Source of the DNA: Angustibacter sp. Root456 | Lineage (GTDB): Bacteria > Actinomycetota > Actinomycetes > Actinomycetales > Angustibacteraceae | Assembly: GCF_001426435.1 (NCBI RefSeq) | Contig: NZ_LMER01000001.1 | Location: 258,752-322,751 of the forward strand | Direction of reading: 5' to 3' | Length of the DNA stretch: 64,000 nt | Part shown: piece by piece, positions 28,220 to 36,341 of the stretch | Layout of the letters: each line of letters opens with the position of its first letter | Numbering within the stretch: the first letter of the stretch is position 1 | The notes under the pieces: generated by a model | Databases searched by the model: none | Told to the model about the DNA's origin: nothing | Seen by the model: the letters and a program-made list of their open reading frames with translations, nothing else | Position numbers and translations under genes: made by a program

Positions 28220-28503
28220 GGGTCCGTTTCACCTCATCTGGGTTGCTTCGGGGACCTCGAGACCCGTTCCCGCGTGCGGCCGGCGATACTGCCGTAGTGC
28301 ACGAGCTGGGGCGGCCGGGTGTGGCCGCGGGGCCTTCGCACGGGGGTCTCCCGCAAGACGTGACCATCGTGCCACACGGATTTCGTCGTCACCACGGCTG
28401 GAAGGTCACGAGACGGTCGAAGTTGTTGTGACGTGCATGACGTTGCCGTCCGCGGGGTGGCAGGATGCGGATCACCTGACCGAAGCCCCGTAGGAGGCCT
28501 CCC

Positions 28504-29412
28504 TTGTTGCTCCGCTCCCGTCGCGCTGCCGCTGCCGTCGTCTTCGGCACCGGGATCGCGATCTCGCTGTCCGCCTGTGGGTCGGACTCGCTGTCGACCG
28601 GTGGCAGCTCCAACACCAAGACCGTCGCGTCCGCGAGCGTCGACTCCGCGCTGGCGGCCAAGCTGCCGGACAAGGTCAAGACGGCGAAGAAGATCGTGGT
28701 GGGCACCGACGCCTCCTACGCCCCCAGCGAGTTCCTCGCCGCGGACGGCAAGACCGTCCAGGGCTTCGACGTCGACCTGTTCAAGGCAGTCGGCCAGAAG
28801 TTCGGCGTCGACGTCGAGTTCGTGCCCGCCGACTTCTCGAGCATCATCACCGGCGTCCAGGGCGGCAAGTACGACGTCGGCGTCTCGTCGTTCACGATCA
28901 ACGACGAGCGCAAGCAGCAGGTCAACATGGTGAGCTACTACAGCGCCGGCACGCAGTGGGCCACGGCCAAGGGCAACCCCAAGAACGTCAGCCCCGACGC
29001 CGCGTGCGGCCTCACGGTCGCCGTGCAGACGGGCACCGTGCAGCAGGAGGAGGACCTGCCCAAGCGGCAGAAGGCCTGCAAGGACGCCGGTAAGCCGGCC
29101 ATCAAGGTCCTGCCGTACAAGGGTCAGGACCAGGCCACGGCGGCCGTGGCCACGGGCAAGGCGGACGCCATGCTCGCCGACTCGCCGGTCTGCGCCTACG
29201 CGGTGCTGCAGTCGTCGGGTGCGCTCATGACCGTCGGCGACGTCTACGACTCCGCGCCCTACGGTTACGTCGTGCCCAAGGACCAGACGGACTTCGCGAA
29301 CGCCCTCGTCGACGCACTGAAGGCGCTGAAGTCCGACGGCACCTACGACAAGGTGCTCGACAAGTGGGGCGTGAAGTCCGGCGCGATCAGCGACTTCGCC
29401 GTCAACCCGTGA
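28504..29412 (+). CDS. polar amino-acid ABC transporter, substrate-binding lipoprotein
   Basis: A 302-residue family-3 solute-binding protein. The N-terminal signal ends in the lipobox LSAC, so the mature protein is lipid-anchored outside the membrane. VVGTDASYAPSEFL and GFDVDLFKAVGQKFGVDVEFVPADF are family signatures of glutamate/glutamine/basic amino-acid binders. The TTG start has a perfect AGGAGG site at ideal spacing, lying within a GGAGGCCTCC palindrome. It is the first gene of a binding protein-permease-ATPase operon with overlapping ends. Confidence 0.94.
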   Translation: MLLRSRRAAAAVVFGTGIAISLSACGSDSLSTGGSSNTKTVASASVDSALAAKLPDKVKTAKKIVVGTDASYAPSEFLAADGKTVQGFDVDLFKAVGQKFGVDVEFVPADFSSIITGVQGGKYDVGVSSFTINDERKQQVNMVSYYSAGTQWATAKGNPKNVSPDAACGLTVAVQTGTVQQEEDLPKRQKACKDAGKPAIKVLPYKGQDQATAAVATGKADAMLADSPVCAYAVLQSSGALMTVGDVYDSAPYGYVVPKDQTDFANALVDALKALKSDGTYDKVLDKWGVKSGAISDFAVNP

Positions 29413-30362
29413 CCGCTGAGCCGATGTCGAGCCCCGGGGCCGAGCGCCCCGGGGCGATCGACGCGGTACCGCTGCGGCACTACGGCCGGTGGGTGGCGGT
29501 CGCGGTCATCGCCGTCCTGACGTTGATGCTGCTGCACCTGCTGCTCACGAACAAGGCCTTCGAGTGGTCGTTCGTGGCCAAGGCCATGAACCAGCGCCCG
29601 GTGATCGAGGGCCTGCTCAAGGGCACGATCCTCGTGACGATCTGCTCGATGGTCGTCGGCGTCGTCGGCGGCGTCGTCCTGGCGGTCATGCGCCTGTCGG
29701 CCAACCCGGTGCTGTCCGGGGTCGCCTGGGTGTTCACGTGGTTCTTCCGCAGCATCCCGCGACTGGTGCTGCTCACCACGATGGGCGTGCTCGGCCTGCT
29801 GTTCCGCGACGGTCTGTCGTTCGGGTTCCCGTTCGACTGGGTGATCATGGACTGGCTGGGCCTGTCGTCGGACCTGCGGTTCCTGACCCTCAACGCCAAC
29901 GAGATCTTCGCCGGCATCTGGGGCGGCATCCTCGGCCTCGGGCTCTCCGAGGCCGCGTACATGGCCGAGATCGCCCGCGCGGGCATCCTCAGCGTCGACC
30001 AGGGGCAGCGCGAGGCCGCCCAGGCCCTCGGCATGTCGAGCGGCAAGACCATGCGCAGAGTCGTTCTGCCGCAGGCCATGCGCGTGATCGTTCCCCCGAC
30101 GGGCAACGAGACCATCGCCATGATGAAGGACACCTCGCTGCTGATCGGCCTGCCGCTGACCACGGAGATGTTCTTCCAGCTGCAGTCGATCGGCAGCCGC
30201 ACGTACAAGACCTTCCCCGTGCTCGTGGCTGCCACGATCTACTACCTGATCCTCACCAGCATCATGATGGTCGGCCAGTACTTCCTGGAGCGCCGCTTCG
30301 GCCGCGGCTTCGGCAGCAAGACGGGCGTCAAGCCCACCGGCATCACCGAGGAAGGCCACTGA
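29409..30362 (+). CDS. polar amino-acid ABC transporter permease
   Basis: A 317-residue membrane protein of the HisM/GlnP type. GTG 29409 overlaps the upstream stop by 4 bp. The first hydrophobic helix is at about residues 29-47; the EAA loop linking to the ATPase reads [22 protein letters not shown]. Only one permease gene is present, so the transporter probably uses a homodimer. Confidence 0.95.
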   Translation: MTAEPMSSPGAERPGAIDAVPLRHYGRWVAVAVIAVLTLMLLHLLLTNKAFEWSFVAKAMNQRPVIEGLLKGTILVTICSMVVGVVGGVVLAVMRLSANPVLSGVAWVFTWFFRSIPRLVLLTTMGVLGLLFRDGLSFGFPFDWVIMDWLGLSSDLRFLTLNANEIFAGIWGGILGLGLSEAAYMAEIARAGILSVDQGQREAAQALGMSSGKTMRRVVLPQAMRVIVPPTGNETIAMMKDTSLLIGLPLTTEMFFQLQSIGSRTYKTFPVLVAATIYYLILTSIMMVGQYFLERRFGRGFGSKTGVKPTGITEEGH

Positions 30363-30363
30363 G

Positions 30364-31200
30364 ATGGCGCGCGAGATGCCGCTGGTGCACGCGGTCAACG
30401 TGCACAAGGCCTTCCACGGCACCGAGGTGCTCAAGGGCATCGACCTCGACGTCAGCACCGGTGAGGTGGTGTGCCTGCTCGGGCCGTCCGGTTCGGGCAA
30501 GACGACGTTCCTGCGCTGCATCAACCAGCTCGAGACGATCGACGGCGGCCGCATCTGGGTCGACGGCGACCTCATGGGCTACGAGGAACGCGACGGCAAG
30601 CTGCACCAGCTGAGCGACAAGCAGATCGCCGCGCAGCGCCGCGAGATCGGCATGGTGTTCCAGCGGTTCAACCTGTTCCCACACATGACCGCCACCGAGA
30701 ACGTCATGGAGGCGCCGGTGCAGGTCAAGGGCATCGGCAAGGCCGAGGCGCGCAAGCACGCTGTCGAGCTGCTGCAGCGCGTCGGCATGGCCGACCGCTC
30801 GCACGCCTACCCCGCCCAGCTCTCCGGCGGCCAGCAGCAACGGGTGGCCATCGCGCGGGCCCTGGCCATGCAGCCCAAGCTGATGCTCTTCGACGAGCCG
30901 ACGAGCGCGCTCGACCCCGAGCTCGTCGGTGAGGTGCTCACGGTCATGCGCGAGCTGGCCTCTGACGGCATGACGATGATCGTGGTGACCCACGAGATGT
31001 CGTTCGCCCGCGAGGTCGCCGACCGCGTCGTCTTCATGGACGGCGGGGTCGTCGTCGAGCAGGGTGAGCCGCGCCAGGTCATCTCCAACCCTCAGCACGC
31101 CCGCACGCGCTCGTTCCTGCAGCGCATGCAGCGCGAGGAGGCCGAGGGTCATCACGGCAGCGCCATCCACGAGCCCGGCGACCCGGCGACGGAGGCCTGA
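30364..31200 (+). CDS. polar amino-acid ABC transporter ATP-binding protein
   Basis: A 278-residue ATPase of the GlnQ/HisP family. Walker A is GPSGSGKTT, the Q-loop [11 protein letters not shown], the signature [15 protein letters not shown], Walker [15 protein letters not shown], and the switch histidine lies in VTHEMSF. The gene starts one base after the permease stop. A His/Glu-rich C-terminal tail ([13 protein letters not shown]) extends past the usual end. sodX starts 26 nt downstream. Confidence 0.96.
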   Translation: MAREMPLVHAVNVHKAFHGTEVLKGIDLDVSTGEVVCLLGPSGSGKTTFLRCINQLETIDGGRIWVDGDLMGYEERDGKLHQLSDKQIAAQRREIGMVFQRFNLFPHMTATENVMEAPVQVKGIGKAEARKHAVELLQRVGMADRSHAYPAQLSGGQQQRVAIARALAMQPKLMLFDEPTSALDPELVGEVLTVMRELASDGMTMIVVTHEMSFAREVADRVVFMDGGVVVEQGEPRQVISNPQHARTRSFLQRMQREEAEGHHGSAIHEPGDPATEA

Positions 31201-31226
31201 CGCTGTCAGGTCGGTGGGGCCTGACC

Positions 31227-31538
31227 GTGGTGCGCGGCCGGTCGATGCTGCCGACGCTGCACGACGGCGACCGGTTGCTCGTGCGGTGGGGCGCCGTCCC
31301 GCGCCCGGGCCGGCTGGTCGTCGTCCGGCTGCCGGACGCCGATGACGGCCCGCGGCCGGTGTCGGTCAAGCGGGCCGTGCGCCGCGAGGGCCGCACCTGG
31401 TGGGTCGAGCGCGACAGCCCCACCGAGGGGGTCGACTCGTGGCAGGTGGGGGCCATCGCCGAAGCCGACGTCCTGGGCGTCGTGCTGGCGCGCGTGTGGC
31501 CCCGGCCCGCCCGCGCGCTCCCCGACCCGCGCGGGTAA
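31227..31538 (+). CDS. sodX: nickel-type superoxide dismutase maturation protease
   Basis: A 103-residue S26 (signal-peptidase-like) protease lacking a membrane anchor. The catalytic serine is in RGRSMLPTL near the N-terminus and the lysine in SVKRAVRR. SodX removes the leader of SodN to expose the nickel-binding His1. It lies directly upstream of sodN, which settles the function. The exact start is uncertain: GTG 31227 or the next GTG codon; no better upstream start exists before the preceding stop. Confidence 0.92.
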   Translation: MVRGRSMLPTLHDGDRLLVRWGAVPRPGRLVVVRLPDADDGPRPVSVKRAVRREGRTWWVERDSPTEGVDSWQVGAIAEADVLGVVLARVWPRPARALPDPRG

Positions 31539-31584
31539 GTTGAGCATGATCGTTCACGCGAGTCGCGAAAGAAGGGACCACCCC

Positions 31585-31989
31585 ATGCTCTCCCGCCTGT
31601 TCGCCCGCACCGTCGAGGTCAGCGCGCACTGCGACCTCCCCTGCGGCGTCTACGACCCCGCGCAGGCCAAGATCGAGGCCGAGTCGGTGAAGGCCATCAT
31701 CGGCAAGATGAAGGACAACTCCGACCCCGAGTTCCAGACCCGCGCGATCCTCATCAAGGAGCAGCGCGCCGAGCTCGTGAAGCACCACCTGTGGGTGCTC
31801 TGGACCGACTACTTCAAGCCGCCGCACTTCGAGAAGTACCCGCAGCTGCACCAGCTGTTCAACGAGGCCACCAAGCTCGCCGGCGCCGCGGGCGCCAAGG
31901 GCACCTCTGACCCCGGCAAGGCCGACGAGCTGCTCGCCAAGATCGACCAGATCGCCGAGATCTTCTGGGAGACCAAGAAGGCCGCCTGA
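31585..31989 (+). CDS. sodN: nickel superoxide dismutase (with cleavable leader)
   Basis: A 134-residue NiSOD precursor. A 14-residue leader (MLSRLFARTVEVSA) precedes the nickel hook HCDLPCGVYDP; after cleavage by SodX, His1, Cys2 and Cys6 ligate nickel. The rest matches the four-helix-bundle subunit of the hexameric enzyme. The ATG is preceded by AGAAGGGACC. A TAAGTT -10-like box overlaps the sodX stop (31536-31541), so sodN can be transcribed separately. Nickel-dependent control by Nur is known for some relatives; no convincing Nur box was found. Confidence 0.97.
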   Translation: MLSRLFARTVEVSAHCDLPCGVYDPAQAKIEAESVKAIIGKMKDNSDPEFQTRAILIKEQRAELVKHHLWVLWTDYFKPPHFEKYPQLHQLFNEATKLAGAAGAKGTSDPGKADELLAKIDQIAEIFWETKKAA

Positions 31990-32002
31990 GTCTCACCTCG
32001 AA

Positions 32003-32029
32003 GCCCCGGTCCGCGCTGCGGGCCGGGGC
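32003..32029 (+). terminator. terminator of sodN
   Basis: GCCCCGG-T-CCGC pairs with GCGG-G-CCGGGGC (one G-T wobble) around a 3-nt GCT loop, 13 nt after the sodN stop, followed by TCGTCGTCCTCC. It is a 12-bp GC-rich stem. Confidence 0.85.
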
Positions 32030-32059
32030 GTCGTCGTCCTCCCGGCACCGCGGCCCCGC

Positions 32060-32118
32060 ACTTGTGACGCGTTAGGGCCCTTTCGCCGTCCAGGTTGGGT
32101 ACGAAAGTCGTCACAAGT
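32060..32118. promoter_or_regulatory. nested long-range inverted repeat upstream of the DUF3311-symporter operon
   Basis: ACTTGTGACG (32060-32069) and its perfect complement CGTCACAAGT (32109-32118) flank an inner inverted pair CTTTCG (32080-32085) and CGAAAG (32102-32107). The outer arms are 39 bp apart. The structure lies 67 bp upstream of the operon's -35 box and after the sodN terminator, so it probably acts as DNA. It could be paired operators, or a structured RNA of an unrecognised type. Confidence 0.5.
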
Positions 32119-32184
32119 CGGCAGGTAGGGGCCGGCGCCGCGACCGGTTACCGCAACGCGCCGACCGCCTGGCGCGCAAGATCG

Positions 32185-32212
32185 TTGCACAGCGGCACAT
32201 CGGGAGTATCGT
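32185..32212 (+). promoter_or_regulatory. promoter of the DUF3311-symporter operon
   Basis: TTGCAC (32185-32190), a 16-nt spacer and TATCGT (32207-32212). The predicted start near 32219 gives a leader of about 55 nt before the GTG of the DUF3311 gene. Confidence 0.7.
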
Positions 32213-32274
32213 CCCGCCCGGCGGTGGCATCCGAGCCCCGCCGATCGTCCGACGAACCCCGCCCGGAGGCCCCC

Positions 32275-32562
32275 GTGGACAGACCCGTCGACCGACCCGC
32301 CGACGACCGAGATCGCGAGGTCGTCTCGCGTCGCCCTCCCACCCCGCAGCTCGTCCTGGTCATCGTGCTGCTGGCCGCTCCCGTCGTCGCCCTGATGTGG
32401 GTGTCGAGCTACGCCAAGGCCACGCCGAAGCTGTGGGGATTCCCCTTCTTCTTCTGGTACCAGTTCCTGTGGGTGTTCCTCGCCGCCATCTGCACGTCCA
32501 TCGCCTACCGCGTCGTCGTCGCCAGCACCGGACGCCGCGCCGACCGTGAGGAGCGCCGATGA
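32275..32562 (+). CDS. DUF3311 small membrane protein
   Basis: A 95-residue protein with two membrane helices (LVLVIVLLAAPVVALMWV; FFFWYQFLWVFLAAICTSIA) typical of DUF3311. The start is GTG 32275 with GGAGG five bases upstream, after which comes a charged repeat (VDRPVDRPADDRDR). It overlaps the symporter ATG by 4 bp. DUF3311 proteins are regularly encoded with sodium:solute symporters and probably act as a small subunit. Confidence 0.88.
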   Translation: MDRPVDRPADDRDREVVSRRPPTPQLVLVIVLLAAPVVALMWVSSYAKATPKLWGFPFFFWYQFLWVFLAAICTSIAYRVVVASTGRRADREERR

Positions 32563-34217
32563 GCGCGGCCCTGCTCAGCGCCGAGAAGACCACGGGGGTC
32601 AACGGGACGGCGCTGACGATCGTCATCATCCTGTTCCTGCTCGTGACGGTCATGGGGTTCATGGCGGCTCGCTGGCGCAGCACCGGGCCGATGGGGAGCC
32701 TGCAGGAGTGGGGCCTCGGCGGGCGCTCCTTCGGCACCTTCATCACGTGGTTCCTGCTCGGCGGCGACCTCTACACCGCCTACACGTTCGTCGCGGTGCC
32801 GGCAGCGATGTTCGCCACCGGTGCCGTGAGCGGCTTCTTCGCCGTCCCGTACACGATCGTGGTCTACCCGATCATCTTCGTGTTCATGTCGCGGCTGTGG
32901 TCGGTGTCGCACACCCACGGGTTCGTCACGCCGGCTGACTTCGTCAAGGGTCGGTACGGGTCGCGCGGCCTCTCGCTCGCCGTCGCGATCACCGGCATCC
33001 TCGCGACGATGCCCTACATCGCCCTGCAGCTCGTCGGCATCCAGGCGGTGCTCGAGGTCATGGGCATCGGCGGCAGCGGCAACTGGCTCGCGCGTGACCT
33101 GCCCCTGCTCATCGCGTTCGCGGTGCTCGCGGCGTACACGTACTCCAGCGGACTGCGCGCTCCGGCGATGATCGCGTTCGTCAAGGACGGGCTGATCTAC
33201 CTGGTGATCCTGGTCGCCATCATCTACCTGCCCCACAAGGTGGGCGGCTGGGACCACATCTTCGGTGCGGCCCAGGAGAAGATGGCCAAGCCGAACGCCG
33301 TGACGGGCAAGCCGACGGGCGCGTTCATCCCGAGCTCGCTGCAGTTCTGGCCGTACGCGACGTTGGCGCTGGGCTCGGCGATGGCGCTGTTCATGTACCC
33401 GCACTCGATCACCGCCGTGCTGTCGAGCAAGAACCGTCACGTGATCCGGCGCAACGCCTCGATCCTGCCGGCGTACTCGTTCCTGCTCGGCCTGCTGGCC
33501 CTGCTGGGATGGGTCGCGATCGCGGCGGGCACCAAGCCGATCGGGCTCGACGGCAAGCCGAACCCGCAGCTCGTCGTCCCGCAGCTGTTCGAGGACCAGT
33601 TCCCGTCGTGGTTCGCGGGCATCGCCTTCGCGGCCATCGCGATCGGGGCGCTCGTGCCGGCGGCGATCATGTCGATCGCGGCGGCGAACCTGTTCACCCG
33701 CAACATCTACCGCGACTGGATCAAGCCGAACGCCACGAACGCCCAGGAGGCGTCGGTGTCGAAGCTCGTGTCGCTCATCGTGAAGCTGGGTGCGCTGCTG
33801 TTCGTCTTCACGCTCGACAAGACGCTGGCGCTGAACTTCCAGCTACTCGGCGGCGTGTGGATCCTGCAGACGTTCCCCGCGATCGTCTTCGGGCTCTACA
33901 CCCGCTGGTTCCACCGGTGGGCGCTGCTCGCCGGCTGGGCGGTCGCCATGGTCTACGGCACCATCACCGCCTACCAGCAGATCAACCCCGCGACGGGCAA
34001 GCACTTCGGCTCGTCGGTGGGTGCGATCGACATCATCGGCAAGAGCGGCTACATCGCGCTGACGGCGTTCGTCATCAACGTCGTCGTCGCCGCGGTGCTC
34101 ACCCTGGTGTTCCGGGCTCTGAAGGCGCCGGCTGGTGAGGACGTCACCGTTCCTCGTGACTACCGGGCGGACGCCGGTGACCCCAGCGTCCACGACATCC
34201 CCGAGCTCGCGGGCTGA
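32559..34217 (+). CDS. sodium:solute symporter (SSS family, probable monocarboxylate permease)
   Basis: A 552-residue, roughly 13-helix membrane protein of the SSS family. Near the N-terminus EWGLGGRSFGTFITWFLLGGD is the conserved first-repeat region, and GFVTPADFVKGRYGS is the typical loop. Pairing with DUF3311 resembles MctP-type monocarboxylate transporters; the substrate is inferred from that only. It is the second gene of the operon and ends before a strong terminator. Confidence 0.9.
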   Translation: MSAALLSAEKTTGVNGTALTIVIILFLLVTVMGFMAARWRSTGPMGSLQEWGLGGRSFGTFITWFLLGGDLYTAYTFVAVPAAMFATGAVSGFFAVPYTIVVYPIIFVFMSRLWSVSHTHGFVTPADFVKGRYGSRGLSLAVAITGILATMPYIALQLVGIQAVLEVMGIGGSGNWLARDLPLLIAFAVLAAYTYSSGLRAPAMIAFVKDGLIYLVILVAIIYLPHKVGGWDHIFGAAQEKMAKPNAVTGKPTGAFIPSSLQFWPYATLALGSAMALFMYPHSITAVLSSKNRHVIRRNASILPAYSFLLGLLALLGWVAIAAGTKPIGLDGKPNPQLVVPQLFEDQFPSWFAGIAFAAIAIGALVPAAIMSIAAANLFTRNIYRDWIKPNATNAQEASVSKLVSLIVKLGALLFVFTLDKTLALNFQLLGGVWILQTFPAIVFGLYTRWFHRWALLAGWAVAMVYGTITAYQQINPATGKHFGSSVGAIDIIGKSGYIALTAFVINVVVAAVLTLVFRALKAPAGEDVTVPRDYRADAGDPSVHDIPELAG

Positions 34218-34232
34218 CGCACGACGCTCGAG

Positions 34233-34270
34233 CGGACGGCGGTGCATCCCACGGGGTGCACCGCCGTCCG
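34233..34270. terminator. bidirectional terminator between symporter and YihY genes
   Basis: A perfect 14-bp stem, CGGACGGCGGTGCA and its complement, with a 10-nt loop. It lies 15 nt after the symporter stop and 11 nt beyond the stop of the convergent YihY gene. Confidence 0.9.
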
Positions 34271-34281
34271 GCGTCTCGAGG

Positions 34282-35097
34282 TCAGGCCCGGGCGAGCGCC
34301 GCCGCCTGGCGCGTGGCGGCCCAGCCGACCAGCACCACCAGGTGCAGCACCCACAGCCACAGCAGGACGGCGACCGCGGCCCCGATGCCGGTGACGCCAC
34401 CGAACGGCGCACCCAGGTCGAGCGGCAGCGACAGGAACAGCACGAAGCCCTGCAGGAAGCCCGCGACGAACGCACCGGTCGCCAGGCCGCCCAGCACGCT
34501 CGCGCGCCACCCGAGGACGCCGGGTGCGACGACGCGGAACGTCCAGGCGAGCGGCACCGACACCACCAGCCAGTCGACGTTGAGCGCGACGTAGACCCCG
34601 AGCACCCGGCCGCCGGCTCCGGAGCCGAACAGGTCGGCCAGCAACGGCGTCACGCCGAGCACCGCGAGCAGCAGCACCGGTGCGAGCGCCAGTATCGGCA
34701 CCGCCGCCAGCCGGCCGCGCCAGCCACTGAGCCGGTCGTCGACGTCCGCCAGCGCGACGTACGCCCGGCGCAGACCTTCGCCGTACACCGAGGCCGGCAG
34801 CAGTGAGACCAGGACGCCGAACCAGCTCAGCTCGGTGCCGCGCCGCAGCAGACCGGCCGCCACTCCCCCGGCGCCGAGGGTGCCCGGCAAGGCCCGCGTC
34901 AGGTCGGCCGTGAGGTCGAGCACGCCGTCGCGACCGATGAGCACGGCGAGCATGCGGGTGGCGATGAGCAGTCCCGGCACTACGGCGATCGCCGCGTAGA
35001 AGGTGACGCCGGCGGCGTACAGCAGCAGGTCGTGGCCACGCAGGGCGTGCACGGTGGACGCCGGCAGCCGGCGCATCACCCGCCGGACGCCTCCCAC
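34282..35097 (-). CDS. YihY/BrkB-family inner membrane protein
   Basis: A 271-residue integral membrane protein with about six helices. YAAGVTFYAAIAVVPGLLIA is the family's first-helix signature. GTG 35097 is preceded at 6 nt by TAGCGT (35109-35104), with no ribosome-binding site, so the message is probably leaderless; an ATG seven codons in is the alternative. The family was once proposed to be RNase BN, which was disproved, and its role is unknown. Confidence 0.88.
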   Translation of the reverse strand: MGGVRRVMRRLPASTVHALRGHDLLLYAAGVTFYAAIAVVPGLLIATRMLAVLIGRDGVLDLTADLTRALPGTLGAGGVAAGLLRRGTELSWFGVLVSLLPASVYGEGLRRAYVALADVDDRLSGWRGRLAAVPILALAPVLLLAVLGVTPLLADLFGSGAGGRVLGVYVALNVDWLVVSVPLAWTFRVVAPGVLGWRASVLGGLATGAFVAGFLQGFVLFLSLPLDLGAPFGGVTGIGAAVAVLLWLWVLHLVVLVGWAATRQAAALARA

Positions 35098-35132
35098 GCC
35101 GCGACGCTAACCCACCCCTCCCCACGCCGCCA

Positions 35133-35158
35133 CGTGCACTTCGGATCCGAAGTGCACG
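35133..35158. repeat. 26-bp perfect palindrome between pilT-like and YihY genes
   Basis: CGTGCACTTCGGA followed directly by its exact reverse complement, with no spacer. It lies 16 bp beyond the PilT-like gene's stop and 24 bp upstream of the YihY -10 box. It could be a terminator hairpin for the former, an operator for the latter, or a dispersed palindrome. Confidence 0.85.
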
Positions 35159-35174
35159 GGTGGGGCGGGGCGCG

Positions 35175-36266
35175 TCAGGCGACGAGGCCGAGGCGGCGCA
35201 GCTCGACGGTGAGGTCGTGCGGGTTGCTGGAGGCGCTCATGGCGTCCTCGAGCGTCACCACGCCGTCGCGGATCAGCGTGGTGAGGTGCTGGTCGAAGGT
35301 CTGCATGCCGTAGAAGCCGCCCTCGGTGATGAGCTCGGTGAGGGTGCTCGTCTTGTCGGGGTCGACGATGGCGTCGGCGACACGGCCGGTGTTGACCGCG
35401 ATCTCCATCGCCACGCAGCGGCCCTGGCCGTCGGCGCGGGGCACCAGACGCTGGCAGATGATGCCGCGCAGCGCACCGGCGAGCGCCAGTCGCACCTGCT
35501 TCTGCTCGTGCGGCGGGAAGAAGTCGATGATGCGGGCCACCGTCTCCTGCGCGTTCGTGGTGTGCAGGGTCGACATGACGAAGTGGCCGGTCTCGGACGC
35601 CGACAGCGCCGCCTTCACGGTCTCGACGTCGCGCATCTCGCCGACGAGGATGACGTCGGGGTCCTGGCGCATCGCTGCGCGCAGCGCCACCGAGAAGTCC
35701 TCGGTGTCGAGGCGCACCTCGCGCTGGTTGATCATCGAGAGCTGGTCGCGGTGCAGCACCTCGATGGGGTCCTCGATGGTGACGATGTGGCACTCGCGGT
35801 GGGTGTTAATGTGGTCGACCATGCCCGCGAGAGTCGTCGTCTTGCCCGAGCCCGTGGGGCCGGTGACGAGCACCAGGCCGCGCGGCTCGAGGGCGAGCTG
35901 GCTGATCACCGGCGGCACGCCGAGGTCGTCTAGCGGGATCGCACCCACGGAGACGCGACGGAACACCAGGCCGATCGACCCGCGGGTGCGGAAGGCGTTG
36001 ACGCGGAAGCGCCCGACGCCGGGCAGCGAGTAGGCGAAGTCGGCCTCGTTCGTGCGCTGGAACGACTCGCGCAGGTCATCGCGCATCACCTCGTCGGCGA
36101 TCGCGGCGGTCTGCTCAGGGGTCAGCGAAGGTCCCTGCAGCTTGCGGAGCCGCCCGTCGATGCGCACGCGAGCCGGGGAACCCACCTTGATGTGCAGGTC
36201 GGAGCCCCGCAGCTCCGCGAGGGCGCGAAGGTACGGCGAGACGGAGATCAGGCCGGAGTCGTCCAC
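35175..36266 (-). CDS. pilT: PilT-type twitching motility ATPase
   Basis: A 363-residue hexameric secretion ATPase of the PilT/PilU group. SDLHIKVGSPARVRIDG is the N-terminal PAS-like domain, Walker A is GPTGSGKTTT, the Asp box IEDPIEV, Walker B LVGEMRDVET and the His box GHFVMSTLHTTNA. PilT powers pilus retraction in Gram-negatives. No pilin, PilB or PilC gene is nearby. The start lacks a good ribosome-binding site. It lies 75 bp downstream of two HD-GYP-type genes on the same strand and may share their transcript, linking it to c-di-GMP. Confidence 0.92.
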   Translation of the reverse strand: MDDSGLISVSPYLRALAELRGSDLHIKVGSPARVRIDGRLRKLQGPSLTPEQTAAIADEVMRDDLRESFQRTNEADFAYSLPGVGRFRVNAFRTRGSIGLVFRRVSVGAIPLDDLGVPPVISQLALEPRGLVLVTGPTGSGKTTTLAGMVDHINTHRECHIVTIEDPIEVLHRDQLSMINQREVRLDTEDFSVALRAAMRQDPDVILVGEMRDVETVKAALSASETGHFVMSTLHTTNAQETVARIIDFFPPHEQKQVRLALAGALRGIICQRLVPRADGQGRCVAMEIAVNTGRVADAIVDPDKTSTLTELITEGGFYGMQTFDQHLTTLIRDGVVTLEDAMSASSNPHDLTVELRRLGLVA

Positions 36267-36341
36267 GTGAAGCAGATCGGCGCGGTCGCAGGTCGACTTG
36301 AGCCACCCGGGTGAACTCGTCCGGCGCAGTCGTCCGGGCCC

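Noticed and set aside
31539-31584. Nur (nickel regulator) box or copy of the TGATCATGCACG repeat before sodN
   Set aside because: GCATGATCG occurs there but lacks the palindromic partner of either site.
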